A stretch of DNA of 48,170 bases from an uncultured Faecalibacterium sp. (GTDB lineage: Bacteria; Bacillota; Clostridia; Oscillospirales; Ruminococcaceae), in NCBI GenBank assembly GCA_934525405.1, contig CAKSZF010000005.1:1-48170 (forward strand), read 5' to 3'. The first letter of the stretch is position 1, and every line of letters begins with the position of its first letter. Below, one piece after another: positions 6,711 to 14,565 of the stretch. The notes beneath the pieces were generated by a model. It saw nothing but the letters and a program-made list of their open reading frames with translations, did not search any database and was not told the origin of the DNA. The position numbers were made by a program, and so were the translations under genes.

Positions 6711-7165
6711 GGACGATTTTGAATGCGCTCCGCGACAGAGTAAAACTCCCTCAGTCAAAGCCTGACGGCTTTGCCAGCTCCCTCTGGGAGGGAGCCTCTG
6801 GCGCATCCGTAAACTTTGCGCTTTAGCTGGAAGGTTTATCTTTATGCCAAAGGCCCCATCTCCGAGGGGGCTGGCGCGGCGATAGCCGCGACTGGGGGAG
6901 TTTAGCTTGCTGCAAATGCCGTTTGCCGCTACGCCCCCCTCCTCGTGAAAAAGTAAATCGGGAAAATCCGCAGATTTTCCCGATTTACAAATAAAAATAT
7001 TCTTTCCGCTCATTATGCGCAAAGTGCAACGACGACGACCGCCGCCAGTGGCGGAAACAGGGAGGAGTTGTTGGGGCAGCGGCCAGCAAGACGCAAGTGC
7101 CGCCCAAGGCACGAAGCGGATGCTGGGAGCCGCAACCCGATAGCGGAAGCCATTCTAAATCGGCC
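6711..7165. mobile_element. MITE-like element with 15-bp terminal inverted repeats and a CGCA hairpin
   Basis: The left end GGACGATTTTGAATG (6711-6725) is matched as an inverted repeat, 13 of 15, by CATTCTAAATCGGCC at 7151-7165. Inside is a perfect 16-bp stem with loop CGCA (6953-6988), followed by an A/T-rich stretch and TTTCCGCT. A relative at 43149-43249 has the same hairpin loop and the exact complement of the 15-base end. A second element (6743-6903) is inserted within this one. No transposase is encoded. This explains most of the 535-base gap from 6639 to 7173. Confidence 0.6.
6743..6903. mobile_element. MITE-like palindromic element, family A (nested copy)
   Basis: A roughly 160-bp non-coding element with ends AAACTCCCTCAGTC and GACTGGGGGAGTTT, which are imperfect inverted repeats. 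It contains the local palindrome CTCCCTCTGGGAGGGAG. An inverted copy lies at 39108-39257 and is alignable end to end by eye. It lies inside the larger element 6711-7165. Confidence 0.7.
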
Positions 7166-7173
7166 TCTTCCCA

Positions 7174-7926
7174 TCACATCCTGAACCCACGGAAGCCCCA
7201 GCCGCCGCAGCAGCAGTTGCACAGCAGGTTCAGCAAAATCATGCTCCAGCACCAGCGCAAAAGCCCGCCGGGCTGGGCGTAGGTGGTCTGGGTGCGGTAG
7301 GTCTGGCCGGGGTTCTGCATCCGGCGCAGGTGCATCTGGTACTCGGTGTTGTTCGGGTCCAGCTGCACGGCGCGGCGGGCGTCCTGCAGGGCGTCCACGC
7401 TTTTACCCAGCCCCTGATTGGCCAGCGAAGAGAGATAGTACCACCGCGCATTGCGGCCGGTCATGCCGTCCAGCAACCGGCGCGCCTCGGCGTAGCGGCC
7501 ATTGGCCACAAAATTGCGGGCGGCCTGCATCTCCGGGGTGTCGGTGCCGGAGGCGCTGGGCCCGGCCTGCTGATAGCCGCCAAAGCCAAAACCGAAGCCG
7601 AAGGGGTCAAAGCCCTCAAACCCGTCAAAGCCATCAAAACCGGTGTAGCCGTAGTTCTGCTGGCCGTAGCCCTGCTGCCCATAGCCTTGCCGGTTATAGC
7701 TCTGCTGCTGGTAGCCACCGTAGGGGTTGCCGCCCATCTGGGGGCCGGTATCGCCCTTGGTAATGGCATCGTAGGCGGCCTGCACCTCCTTGAAGTGCTC
7801 CTCGGCCGTGGGGTCGTTGGGGTTCAAATCCGGGTGCCAGCGCTTGCACTTGGCGCGGTATGCTTTTTTGATCTCGTCGTCGCTTGCGCCGCGCTGAACG
7901 CCCAGCACCTCATAGGGATCTCTCAT
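7174..7926 (-). CDS. J-domain protein with TPR-like middle and Cys-rich hydrophobic tail
   Basis: A 250-residue co-chaperone-like protein. The N-terminal J domain (residues 2 to about 60) carries the essential HPD at 31-33. A Gly/Gln/Tyr/Phe-rich linker of GYGQQ- and GFDGF-type repeats follows to about residue 125. A TPR-like helical pair (ARNFVANGRYAEARRLL, then ALQDARRAVQLDPNN) comes next. The last 30 residues are hydrophobic and end with CNCCCGGWGFRGF. It is not a canonical DnaJ because the zinc-finger and client-binding domains are missing. The gene is third in a row with a zinc-ribbon membrane protein and a DUF5685 protein on the same strand. It probably recruits DnaK to the membrane, which is an inference. 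Confidence 0.85.
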   Translation of the reverse strand: MRDPYEVLGVQRGASDDEIKKAYRAKCKRWHPDLNPNDPTAEEHFKEVQAAYDAITKGDTGPQMGGNPYGGYQQQSYNRQGYGQQGYGQQNYGYTGFDGFDGFEGFDPFGFGFGFGGYQQAGPSASGTDTPEMQAARNFVANGRYAEARRLLDGMTGRNARWYYLSSLANQGLGKSVDALQDARRAVQLDPNNTEYQMHLRRMQNPGQTYRTQTTYAQPGGLLRWCWSMILLNLLCNCCCGGWGFRGFRM

Positions 7927-8013
7927 GCTCGGTATACTTCCTCACTCATTATACTGACGGTACAGCACCGCTGCACCACATCCGTTTTATTTTACCGGAA
8001 CATCGGCACAAAA

Positions 8014-8859
8014 TCAAGACGCATCGGGCTTTCCGGTGCGTTTTGCGTTTTTGCAGTTGTATTTCAGCCACACGCCGGAATACAGGATGTTGCGCAGCAG
8101 GTCCGCGTCCTCCACGCAGGGCAGACGCTCAAAGTTCTGCGCGCAGCGTGCCAGCAGCAGCTCGAAGATGTCCAGCATCTCTTCCTCGTAGTCCGGGTGG
8201 GTGCTCAGCTCCCGCAGGGGGTTGTACGCGCCCCGGCGCTTGTCGCGGGGCAGGTCGTCGTAGGCGTCCAGCAGGTAGATGAACTTGCCCAGATGGAAGC
8301 CGATGCTGCGCAGCTCCGGTGCCCAGCGGTCCTGCCGGTAGTCGAACAGCTCTGCCATCAGCGCACCGAAGCAGCCGGACACTGCGTCAAGGTCGGTGCT
8401 GCCGGCGGCCTCGTACTCGGCAAGCTTGGCAAGACACGCGCGGATCGCATTGCACTGACGCGGCCAGCGCTGGGCGGCCTCGGCGGTGCTGTTGTCCAGC
8501 AGGGTACTGTACCCCAGCGCCAGCAGATTATGGTCATCCTGCCATTTGTCCTGTGCATTGTAGTAATGCAGCGCCACGCTCAGGTCGGCGCAGTAGTCGG
8601 TGGGGTCGGCGCTGCGCCAAAGCACACCGTGTACCGGGTGGATGGGGCAGCGGCTGATGCCGCTGTCTGCGGGGGTCTCGCCCTCGTACAGGCTGCACAG
8701 CAGAATGTTTAAAAAGGTCAGGTCATAGCTCAGGCTGAACCGTCCCCGCAGCCCGTGCAGGGCGTCGATGCGGCGGCACAGCCCGCAGTAGGCCGAGCGG
8801 TAGCGGCTCTGCGCCTCAGGGCTGAGGCTGGCCCGATCCGGGATCACATATCCGAACAT
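8014..8859 (-). CDS. DUF5685-family protein
   Basis: A 281-residue protein starting MFGYVIPDRASLSPEAQ, with an early YCGLCRRID cysteine pair (about 24-27), further Cys at about 71 and 90, and several conserved-looking Asp/His segments (HYYNAQDKWQDD, YLLDAYDDLPRD). This matches what I recall of DUF5685, a family without assigned function found beside J-domain genes in Clostridia. The Asp-rich helical segments recall all-alpha prenyl-synthase-like folds, but I would not assign that activity. It lies 6 bases after the zinc-ribbon gene and 87 bases before the J-domain gene, so the three are probably cotranscribed. Confidence 0.75.
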   Translation of the reverse strand: MFGYVIPDRASLSPEAQSRYRSAYCGLCRRIDALHGLRGRFSLSYDLTFLNILLCSLYEGETPADSGISRCPIHPVHGVLWRSADPTDYCADLSVALHYYNAQDKWQDDHNLLALGYSTLLDNSTAEAAQRWPRQCNAIRACLAKLAEYEAAGSTDLDAVSGCFGALMAELFDYRQDRWAPELRSIGFHLGKFIYLLDAYDDLPRDKRRGAYNPLRELSTHPDYEEEMLDIFELLLARCAQNFERLPCVEDADLLRNILYSGVWLKYNCKNAKRTGKPDAS

Positions 8860-8865
8860 GGCGGC

Positions 8866-9261
8866 TCAACTCTTTTTGATGAACTGGGTGCCGCAGCGCG
8901 GGCAGGAGATCTGGATGCGTCCGCGTCCACGGGGCACGCGCAGCTTCTGGCGGCACTGAGGGCAGCGGTAGTAGTGGTACAGTTTGCGGTTGGCCCACTG
9001 CTCCTTCAGGCTGCGGAACTTGTTGTTGAACCGGTCCTTCAGGCTGTAATAGCGGTAGTTCTCCTCGGTGCGCTTGGAGATATTGCGGCTCAGGCTGCGG
9101 TAGTAGCACAGGATCAGCAGTGCCGCGCCCAGCCATGTGAACAGGGAAACGCGGGTGAGCAGCGATACCAGCAGCATCACGATGGAGCTCATGCTCAAAA
9201 ACTGGTTCAGGCCATCGGTGCCGTAGCGCCCGATCATGAATTGACGGAATTTTTCTCTCAT
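8866..9261 (-). CDS. Small membrane protein with C-terminal zinc ribbon
   Basis: A 131-residue protein. One hydrophobic region at about residues 23-55 (MSSIVMLLVSLLTRVSLF then TWLGAALLILCYY) probably makes two membrane passes. A basic helix follows, and a C-terminal zinc ribbon has paired knuckles CPQC and CPRC about 20 residues apart. The start at 9261 (MREKFRQFM) is preferred to upstream ATGs because AGAGGA lies upstream at a more suitable distance. It is first in the zinc-ribbon / DUF5685 / J-domain set. The function is unknown. Confidence 0.75.
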   Translation of the reverse strand: MREKFRQFMIGRYGTDGLNQFLSMSSIVMLLVSLLTRVSLFTWLGAALLILCYYRSLSRNISKRTEENYRYYSLKDRFNNKFRSLKEQWANRKLYHYYRCPQCRQKLRVPRGRGRIQISCPRCGTQFIKKS

Positions 9262-9408
9262 AGGTTTTCGCATCCTCTTCTCTGGGGCTTTACACACGGA
9301 AACGCAGGGCAGCAGCGCCGCCCTGCGGAATACTTTGTGCTTCTAGGATATCAGCCAACCATGATAAAATTTTGAACAGACTGCAAATCTATCATGAAAG
9401 GACGAAAA

Positions 9409-11808
9409 TTAAACGTTTTGCTCCTCCCGGCTGCGCACGGTGAGCACCGCTTCGGTGTCCAGTGCGCCCTCCATGCGGCAGTGCAGCACGGCGCGTCCGG
9501 CCTCGCCGGTGGTGGCAAGGTAGGTGCCCGCCATGCCGCCCCGCAGGGGCACCACGCTGGGGCCTAAAATTTTCAGCGGCCCTTCCACGGACAGGCAGAC
9601 GGCCTCGCCGCAGTAGGGCAGCAGGTTGCCGTTCTGGTCGATGGCGCGCAGGCTGACGGCGGCGCAGTCCCATGTGGGGCCGTCGGTCAGCAGGGGATTG
9701 TGCACGGTGCATTCCAACCGGACGCTCTGCACCGGCTCCCGCACCACGGTGCGCACGGCGCGGCCATGCCACACCGCCTCGAACCGGTACACCGGCGCGG
9801 AACTGCCCAGCACACCGATGTATTTATAATACATCCGCATCAGCTCGTTCCAGCTCAGCCGCAGCGAGAGCATCCGCGCCTTGGAAAGGGGCGAAAGCGC
9901 CATGGCGTCCCGCCGCAGCTCATTGAGGATGGCGGCAGTCTGCACGGCGGTGGCGTGATCCATGCCCTCGTACTTTTCCAGCAGCGAGCCCACAAAATCG
10001 TTGATCTCAATGGGTGGGTGGGGCAGGGCGGCAAAGCGTCCCCGCCGGTCGGGGGTAAACTCGGCCACAAAGTCGTTGCCGCGGTACAGCCGCACGCTCT
10101 CGGCGTTGGTGAACACCCAGCAGGCGGCTGCTGCGCCGCCGGGCAGGTCGCCAAGCGTCATGGCAGAGGAGACCTCCAGCACGATGTCGGAGGGTGCGCG
10201 GGGCGTTTTCTGGCTGGCATAGACGGCGGCAGAAAGTTTCGGGTTGCGGAACAGGTCCATCACACCGTGGTAGCAGATGCGGTCGCCGCTGCCGAACTCC
10301 CGGTGGGTGTTATAGTCGGTCATGCACCAGCCAAAGCTGCCCGCCACGCCCGGCTGTGCAATGCTGTCGTTCAGCACGGCGGCGTGGTGCAGCGCCTGCA
10401 CCAGACGGTGGGGTTCATCGTCAAAGGGCTTGGCGGGGAAGTTCTGCCCGCCGAACTCGCTGATAAGGTAGCCCTTGCGGGTGTCGGGGGTCACGGCGGC
10501 GCGGTTCTCGCAGCCTGTACCGCGTCCGGCGTAGGAATAATCGTTGTAGGCGTAAACGTCCTCCAGCAGCTGGCTTTTGCGGGTGCTGCGGCTGCCCGCC
10601 GTGGGGCGGGTGGGGTCCAGCCGGTGGATGGCTTCGTTGGTGCGTTTATAAAAGGCTTCGTTGTCGGGACTTCCGCTGATGCGGGCGCCCCACAAAAAGA
10701 TGCTGGGGTGATTGCGGTACTGGCACACCATCTCCCGGCAGTTCTGCAGCGCCTGCGCCTGCCAGACCTCATCGCCGATGTGCTGCCAGCCGGGCATTTC
10801 GGGGAACACCAGCAGACCCAGTTCATCGCAGGCGTCCAGAAACGCCGGGCTGGGGGGCGCATAGCAGGTGCGCACGGCGTTGCAGCCCAGTTCCTTTTTC
10901 AGCAGCTGGGCGTCCAGCCGCTGGATGCTGTCCGGCATGGCGTAGCCCTGATAGGGGTAGCTCTGGTGCCGGTCAAGACCGCGCAGCTCCACCCGCTGTC
11001 CGTTCAGGTACAGCCCGCCTGCCACGAACTGCACGGTGCGGAAGCCGAAGCGCACCGTTTTTTCGTCCAGCACCCGGTCGGGCAGACCGCCGGTGCCGGG
11101 GCGGATGAGCCGCATGGTCAGGGTGTACAGGGTGGGGTGCTCCAAACTCCACGGGTGCACATTGTTCAGCGTGCCGGTAATGGGCAGCGAAAGCTCGCCG
11201 CTGTACACCGCCCGGCTCCCGGCGGGGCTGCGGATCTCAGCCTGCAGGGTGCAGCCGACCGTCTCGCCCACGGTGGCGGTGTAGATGCGGAAATCGCCCT
11301 CGGCCTTGGCCTCGATGAACACGTCCCGCAGATAGGCGGGCTCCTTGATATCCAGACTGACGGCGCGGTAGATGCCGCCGTAGGTCAGCGCATCCAGCTG
11401 CCCGCCGAAGGGCGGGATGTTCAGATCCTCCCGGCTGTCGCAGCGCACAGCCACCACGTTTTTCTGTCCCAGATGCAGCGCGCCGGTCAGGTCTACTGTA
11501 AAGGCGGTGTAGCCGCAGCCATGGTGGAACACCCGCCGCCCGTTGCAGAACACGGTGGCATCGTGCGCCACCGCCCCGAAGGTAAGCAGCACGGTGCGGC
11601 CCAGCCACTTTTTGGGCGCAAAAAACTCCCGCCGGTAGCCGCACAGGCGCTGGTAGTCGTTCTCATTGCAGTAGTTATAGGGCAGAGGCTTGACCGTGTG
11701 GGGCAGCCGCACCGGGGTAAGGGAAAGCTCCGGGCACTCCGGGCGCACCAGCGCCGGGTCGAATGTGGGGGCGAACAGCCAACCCTCGTTCCAATCGTAG
11801 TGTTCCAT
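9409..11808 (-). CDS. Glycoside hydrolase family 2 protein (beta-galactosidase-like), acid/base residue replaced
   Basis: A 799-residue GH2 protein with the usual order: jelly-roll sugar-binding domain (about 20-170), immunoglobulin-like domain (170-270), TIM barrel (270-570) and C-terminal beta domains. The barrel shows RGLDRHQSYPYQGYA, the NAVRTCYAPP strand and a nucleophile-type Glu451 in YLISEFGG. At the acid/base position the family normally has Asn-Glu after HPSIxLWGxRI; here the residues are Ser378-Gly379 (WGARISGSPD). Retaining hydrolysis may therefore be lost or altered. It has no signal peptide, so it is cytoplasmic. It is monocistronic, with Glu451 and overall length fitting beta-galactosidase-type enzymes. 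The substrate is not certain. Confidence 0.85.
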   Translation of the reverse strand: MEHYDWNEGWLFAPTFDPALVRPECPELSLTPVRLPHTVKPLPYNYCNENDYQRLCGYRREFFAPKKWLGRTVLLTFGAVAHDATVFCNGRRVFHHGCGYTAFTVDLTGALHLGQKNVVAVRCDSREDLNIPPFGGQLDALTYGGIYRAVSLDIKEPAYLRDVFIEAKAEGDFRIYTATVGETVGCTLQAEIRSPAGSRAVYSGELSLPITGTLNNVHPWSLEHPTLYTLTMRLIRPGTGGLPDRVLDEKTVRFGFRTVQFVAGGLYLNGQRVELRGLDRHQSYPYQGYAMPDSIQRLDAQLLKKELGCNAVRTCYAPPSPAFLDACDELGLLVFPEMPGWQHIGDEVWQAQALQNCREMVCQYRNHPSIFLWGARISGSPDNEAFYKRTNEAIHRLDPTRPTAGSRSTRKSQLLEDVYAYNDYSYAGRGTGCENRAAVTPDTRKGYLISEFGGQNFPAKPFDDEPHRLVQALHHAAVLNDSIAQPGVAGSFGWCMTDYNTHREFGSGDRICYHGVMDLFRNPKLSAAVYASQKTPRAPSDIVLEVSSAMTLGDLPGGAAAACWVFTNAESVRLYRGNDFVAEFTPDRRGRFAALPHPPIEINDFVGSLLEKYEGMDHATAVQTAAILNELRRDAMALSPLSKARMLSLRLSWNELMRMYYKYIGVLGSSAPVYRFEAVWHGRAVRTVVREPVQSVRLECTVHNPLLTDGPTWDCAAVSLRAIDQNGNLLPYCGEAVCLSVEGPLKILGPSVVPLRGGMAGTYLATTGEAGRAVLHCRMEGALDTEAVLTVRSREEQNV

Positions 11809-11992
11809 AGCAGGATCTCCGTCTGAGTGATATGCTTATAGAGGTATGGTATCACAAAGTTGTGAACGAAAAAAGCATTCACGCCCCTTTTGTGCCGGAT
11901 AAGCGGAAATTTTGCAGTGCGCGGAAGTTGCCGCCGACAGGTTGCCCAAGAAATGCTTGGAAAAATTGTATAAAATCGCCCATAGAAATGGA

Positions 11993-12026
11993 GCCCCGGA
12001 ACGCCAGCGGCGTTCCGGGGCTCCAA
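11993..12026 (-). terminator. GC-rich hairpin downstream of the flavoprotein gene
   Basis: A stem of about 14 bp pairs GGAGCCCCGGAACGCC (11991-12006) with GGCGTTCCGGGGCTCC (12009-12024), only 2 bases apart. It starts 14 bases after the stop of the minus-strand flavoprotein gene. No good T-run follows on that strand, so it is a weak or atypical terminator. The rest of the gap 11809-12039 holds the leader of the GH2 gene without a clear promoter. Confidence 0.55.
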
Positions 12027-12039
12027 ATTTATTCATACC

Positions 12040-12660
12040 TCAGCGGATAAAGTTGGTCATGGGGCGGGGCGGATTCTGCGGATGGTCGATGCCTGCGGCC
12101 TTACCGGCCTCGATGCAGTGCAGCAGCCATGCCATGTTGCGGCCCAGCTCCTGCATCACGGCGCAGCCCTCGGCGTCCTGCAGTACCTGCTCGGGGTTGG
12201 AGCCATGTACCATCGCCCAGTAGGAACCGTTGACCAGCGGCATGTGGAAGAACTGGGGGTACTTGACCAGCTGGTCAAGGGTGGAGGTAGTACCGGCGCG
12301 GCGGGCGGAGCAGCAGACGGCGGCGGGCTTATAGGCCAGATACTTGCCGCCCGCGTAGGCCAGACGGTCCATAAAGCTGGTCATGTTGCCCGCAGCGGAG
12401 GCGTAGTGCACCGGGCTGCCGAACACGAAGGCGTCGGCGGTCTTGGCCTTCTCGATGGCCTCGTTGACCACGCCGCCGAACACGCACCCGTTGCCGCTGC
12501 GGCAGCCGCCGCAGCCGATGCAGCCGCCCACGGGCTGACCGCCGACGTGCAAAATCTCGGTTTCGATGCCCTGTGCCTTCAGCTCCCCGGCAATAAGGGA
12601 AAGGGCGGTGTAGGTGCAGCCCTTTTCGTGGGGGCTGCCGTTGATAAGCAGAACTTTCAT
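12040..12660 (-). CDS. Iron-sulfur flavoprotein-like NAD(P)H-dependent FMN reductase
   Basis: A 206-residue flavodoxin-fold protein. FMN-binding motifs are INGSPHEKGCT (residues 6-16) and FGSPVHYAS. A compact cysteine motif sits at Cys47, Cys50, Cys53 and Cys59 (CX2CX2CX5C), the spacing used for a [4Fe-4S] cluster in archaeal and clostridial iron-sulfur flavoproteins. It probably passes electrons between ferredoxin-like donors and a small acceptor, perhaps oxygen or peroxide, in an anaerobe. The acceptor is inferred only from the family. Its promoter (TTGCGC, 17 bases, TACAAT) is at 12745-12717, and it has an AAAGGAGAG ribosome site. Confidence 0.82.
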   Translation of the reverse strand: MKVLLINGSPHEKGCTYTALSLIAGELKAQGIETEILHVGGQPVGGCIGCGGCRSGNGCVFGGVVNEAIEKAKTADAFVFGSPVHYASAAGNMTSFMDRLAYAGGKYLAYKPAAVCCSARRAGTTSTLDQLVKYPQFFHMPLVNGSYWAMVHGSNPEQVLQDAEGCAVMQELGRNMAWLLHCIEAGKAAGIDHPQNPPRPMTNFIR

Positions 12661-12716
12661 GCTGTATACTCTCCTTTGCTGAAATGCGCCGTAAAATGCG
12701 CAATATTGCTGCTATG

Positions 12717-12745
12717 ATTGTAGCACAAAGCCGCCCGCAGCGCAA
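12717..12745 (-). promoter_or_regulatory. Promoter of the flavoprotein gene
   Basis: On the minus strand TTGCGC (12740-12745), a 17-base spacer and TACAAT (12717-12722). It diverges from the rsmD promoter, whose -35 begins 10 bases away. Confidence 0.6.
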
Positions 12746-12754
12746 TGCGGGCTC

Positions 12755-12783
12755 TTGACAACACTATGCGGTTGGGAGATAAT
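12755..12783 (+). promoter_or_regulatory. rsmD promoter
   Basis: Consensus TTGACA (12755-12760), a 17-base spacer and GATAAT (12778-12783). The leader to the rsmD start is about 60 bases and ends with the ribosome site AAGGAGGT. Confidence 0.65.
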
Positions 12784-12847
12784 AAAGGATACGAAAGAGT
12801 TAAAACCGGCTGCCGCGGGGCGGCAGCTACGGCAAGGAGGTAACATC

Positions 12848-13423
12848 ATGCGCGTGATCGCAGGAGAAGCCCGGGGCCGCAGGCTGGAAGCACTGCCCGG
12901 CACCGATGTCACCCGCCCCACCCTCTCGCAGGTGAAGGAGGCGATGTTCAGCATCGTACAGTTCGACCTGCCCGGGGCCCGGGTGCTGGATCTGTACGCC
13001 GGCAGCGGCCAGCTGGGCATCGAGGCGCTGAGCCGGGGTGCGGCCCGGTGCGTCTTTCTGGACGAGAACCGGGAGGCCGTAAGCATCGTGATGCGCAACT
13101 GCAAGGCCTGCGGCGTGTTCGACCGCAGCCGGGTGAATATCGGCGAGGCTGCGCGGTTTTTGTCGGCCTGCCGGGAGCAGTTCGATCTGGTGCTGCTGGA
13201 CCCGCCCTTCCGTGGCGGCACGCTGGAAAAGATCCTGCCGGCCGTGGAAAAGTGCGTTGCCCCCGGCGGCATCGTGCTGTGCGAGAGCGAAACAGGCATC
13301 GTGCTGCCCGCGCAGGCGGGCAGTCTGACCCTGCAAAAACAGTATAAATACGGCAAGGTGCTGCTGTGGAAGTACACAAAGCCCATGCAGCCCGCCGCTG
13401 AGCAGGAGGGAGAAGCCTTATGA
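12848..13423 (+). CDS. rsmD: 16S rRNA (guanine966-N2)-methyltransferase
   Basis: A 191-residue SAM-dependent methyltransferase that modifies G966 of 16S rRNA. It shows the RsmD N-terminus MRVIAGEARGRRLEALPG, an RPTLSQVKEAMFSI segment, the SAM-binding motif VLDLYAGSGQLGIEAL (about 46-61) and the catalytic DPPF at 118-121. ATG 12848 follows a perfect AAGGAGGT site. The stop overlaps the next start by 4 bases. In many Firmicutes coaD follows rsmD; here a coiled-coil gene does. Confidence 0.93.
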   Translation: MRVIAGEARGRRLEALPGTDVTRPTLSQVKEAMFSIVQFDLPGARVLDLYAGSGQLGIEALSRGAARCVFLDENREAVSIVMRNCKACGVFDRSRVNIGEAARFLSACREQFDLVLLDPPFRGGTLEKILPAVEKCVAPGGIVLCESETGIVLPAQAGSLTLQKQYKYGKVLLWKYTKPMQPAAEQEGEAL

Positions 13424-13881
13424 ACGTGAACGAGCTTTTGGATACCATTGAGGATGCACTGGAAGAGAGCGCAAATGTGCCCCTTTCCGGCGGCAAGCGC
13501 ATCGTGGATGTGGAGCAGATCCGGGATTATCTGGACGAGGTGCGGGCGGCTCTGCCCGGCGAGCTGCGGCAGGCGCAGCAGATCGTGAACGACCGGGCGC
13601 AGATCGTGGACAGCGCCAACGCACAGGCACAGGCCATTGTGAAAAAGGCCGAGGAACGTGCCCGCATTCTGGTCAGCGATGCTGAGATCGTCAAGGCAGC
13701 CCAGCAGCGCGCTTCTGAGATTACCTCCGCTGCCCAGACCGAGGCGCGCACCCTGCGCCAGACCGTGACCGACTACTGCGAGAATATGCTGCGCACCACC
13801 GAGGATACCATGGTGGAAAACGCTGCACAGGTCAAAAATATCCGTGCCAGCCTGCGCCAGAACGCCAAGAAAAACGGCTGA
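13420..13881 (+). CDS. Coiled-coil protein, ATP synthase B-like, unknown function
   Basis: A 153-residue, almost entirely helical protein rich in Ala, Glu, Gln and Arg (for example AQQIVNDRAQIVDSANAQAQ at about residues 47-66 and KKAEERARILVSDAEIVKAA). It has no membrane segment or enzymatic motif. Automated pipelines often label such proteins ATPase/F0 subunit B-like because of the coiled coil. It overlaps rsmD by ATGA, so it is translationally coupled. A role in cell division or scaffolding is possible from context but unproven. Confidence 0.8.
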   Translation: MNVNELLDTIEDALEESANVPLSGGKRIVDVEQIRDYLDEVRAALPGELRQAQQIVNDRAQIVDSANAQAQAIVKKAEERARILVSDAEIVKAAQQRASEITSAAQTEARTLRQTVTDYCENMLRTTEDTMVENAAQVKNIRASLRQNAKKNG

Positions 13882-13928
13882 CGGCACGAAACTTTCCACA
13901 CAAATTCCACACATTGCGGAAAACACAG

Positions 13929-13969
13929 CCCCTGCGAGCAAAAATGACGGCTCACAGGGACTTTTTTTG
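13929..13969 (+). terminator. Terminator after the rsmD operon
   Basis: The stem CCCTG-GAGC (from 13929) pairs with GCTC-CAGGG (ending near 13959) across an A-rich loop, followed by seven T residues. It separates the rsmD pair from the mraZ promoter. Confidence 0.75.
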
Positions 13970-14003
13970 TGGACTTTTGCGGCAAAAAGCCGCCCGAAAA
14001 CCC

Positions 14004-14073
14004 TTGCATTCACGGATTTGATTTGCTACAATAATGACGTGTCAGTGGGGCAAAGTGGGTAAAAGTAGGGTAC
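14004..14073 (+). promoter_or_regulatory. mraZ promoter with three-repeat MraZ box
   Basis: TTGCAT (14004-14009), a 17-base spacer and TACAAT (14027-14032) form the dcw promoter. Directly downstream are three direct repeats at exact 10-base spacing: AGTGGGGCAA (14044), AGTGGGTAAA (14054) and AGTAGGGTAC (14064). MraZ proteins bind such TGGG repeats ahead of their own operon, so autoregulation of the division cluster is likely. Confidence 0.85.
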
Positions 14074-14109
14074 ACGCCCTGCAAACGCCCCTGAAAGGGG
14101 GTACAGCGC

Positions 14110-14529
14110 GTGTTTTTTGGCCGGTATGATTACACCATCGATGCCAAGGGGCGGCTGAACTTCCCCGCAAAATTTCGGGACGCCATGGGCGAGAGCTTTG
14201 TGGTGCTGGAATGGGTGGACAACTGCCTGTTCGCACTGCCCATGGAGGAAGTCCAGCGGCTGGCGGACAAGCTGGAAAGCGATGAACTGATGGACAGCTG
14301 GGCCATTTCCGGTGACCTGTTCAGCACCGCCTGCGAGGTGGTGCCGGACAAGCAGGGACGCATCCTGCTGCCCGCAGAGCTGCGCGCCTACGCCGGGCTG
14401 GAAAAGGATGTGACCATCATCGGCAACCGCAACCATGCCGAGATCTGGGCTACCGAAGTCTGGAACGCCCGCCGCGCCGCCGTGACCAACGACCAGCGCG
14501 CTGAGCGGCTGCGCAAACTGCACCTCTGA
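14110..14529 (+). CDS. mraZ: Transcriptional regulator MraZ
   Basis: A 139-residue protein of two AbrB-like half-repeats: MFFGRYDYTIDAKGRLNFPA at 1-20 and a second with DKQGRILLPAELRAYAG at about 79-95. It is the usual first gene of the division and cell wall cluster and a DNA-binding autoregulator. The start codon is GTG at 14110, preceded by AGGGGGT. The repeats it should bind lie 37-66 bases upstream. Length and sequence are normal for the family. Confidence 0.95.
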   Translation: MFFGRYDYTIDAKGRLNFPAKFRDAMGESFVVLEWVDNCLFALPMEEVQRLADKLESDELMDSWAISGDLFSTACEVVPDKQGRILLPAELRAYAGLEKDVTIIGNRNHAEIWATEVWNARRAAVTNDQRAERLRKLHL

Positions 14530-14565
14530 TGCAAAAAAATTAAACCGAGAAAGGAGGCCGTGCCA

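Noticed and set aside
6045..7112. A 355-codon minus-strand frame from the lipoprotein into the repeat region
   Set aside because: It runs through a terminator, two mobile-like elements and the complement of the Ala/Ser repeats. The peptide from the hairpin region (KSGKSADFP) recurs at the 43.2 kb copy only because the DNA element is repeated.
9360..9396. CATGATA...TATCATG inverted repeat near the start of the zinc-ribbon operon as an operator
   Set aside because: The arms are only 7 bp with a spacer over 20 bases in AT-rich DNA, and no partner site or regulator was found.
9700..11826. A 708-codon open frame on the plus strand opposite the GH2 gene
   Set aside because: It is a GC-rich shadow of the minus-strand GH2, whose protein shows clear domains and a nucleophile motif. 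The antisense product has low-complexity Gly/Ala/Val/His composition and no ribosome site or motif.
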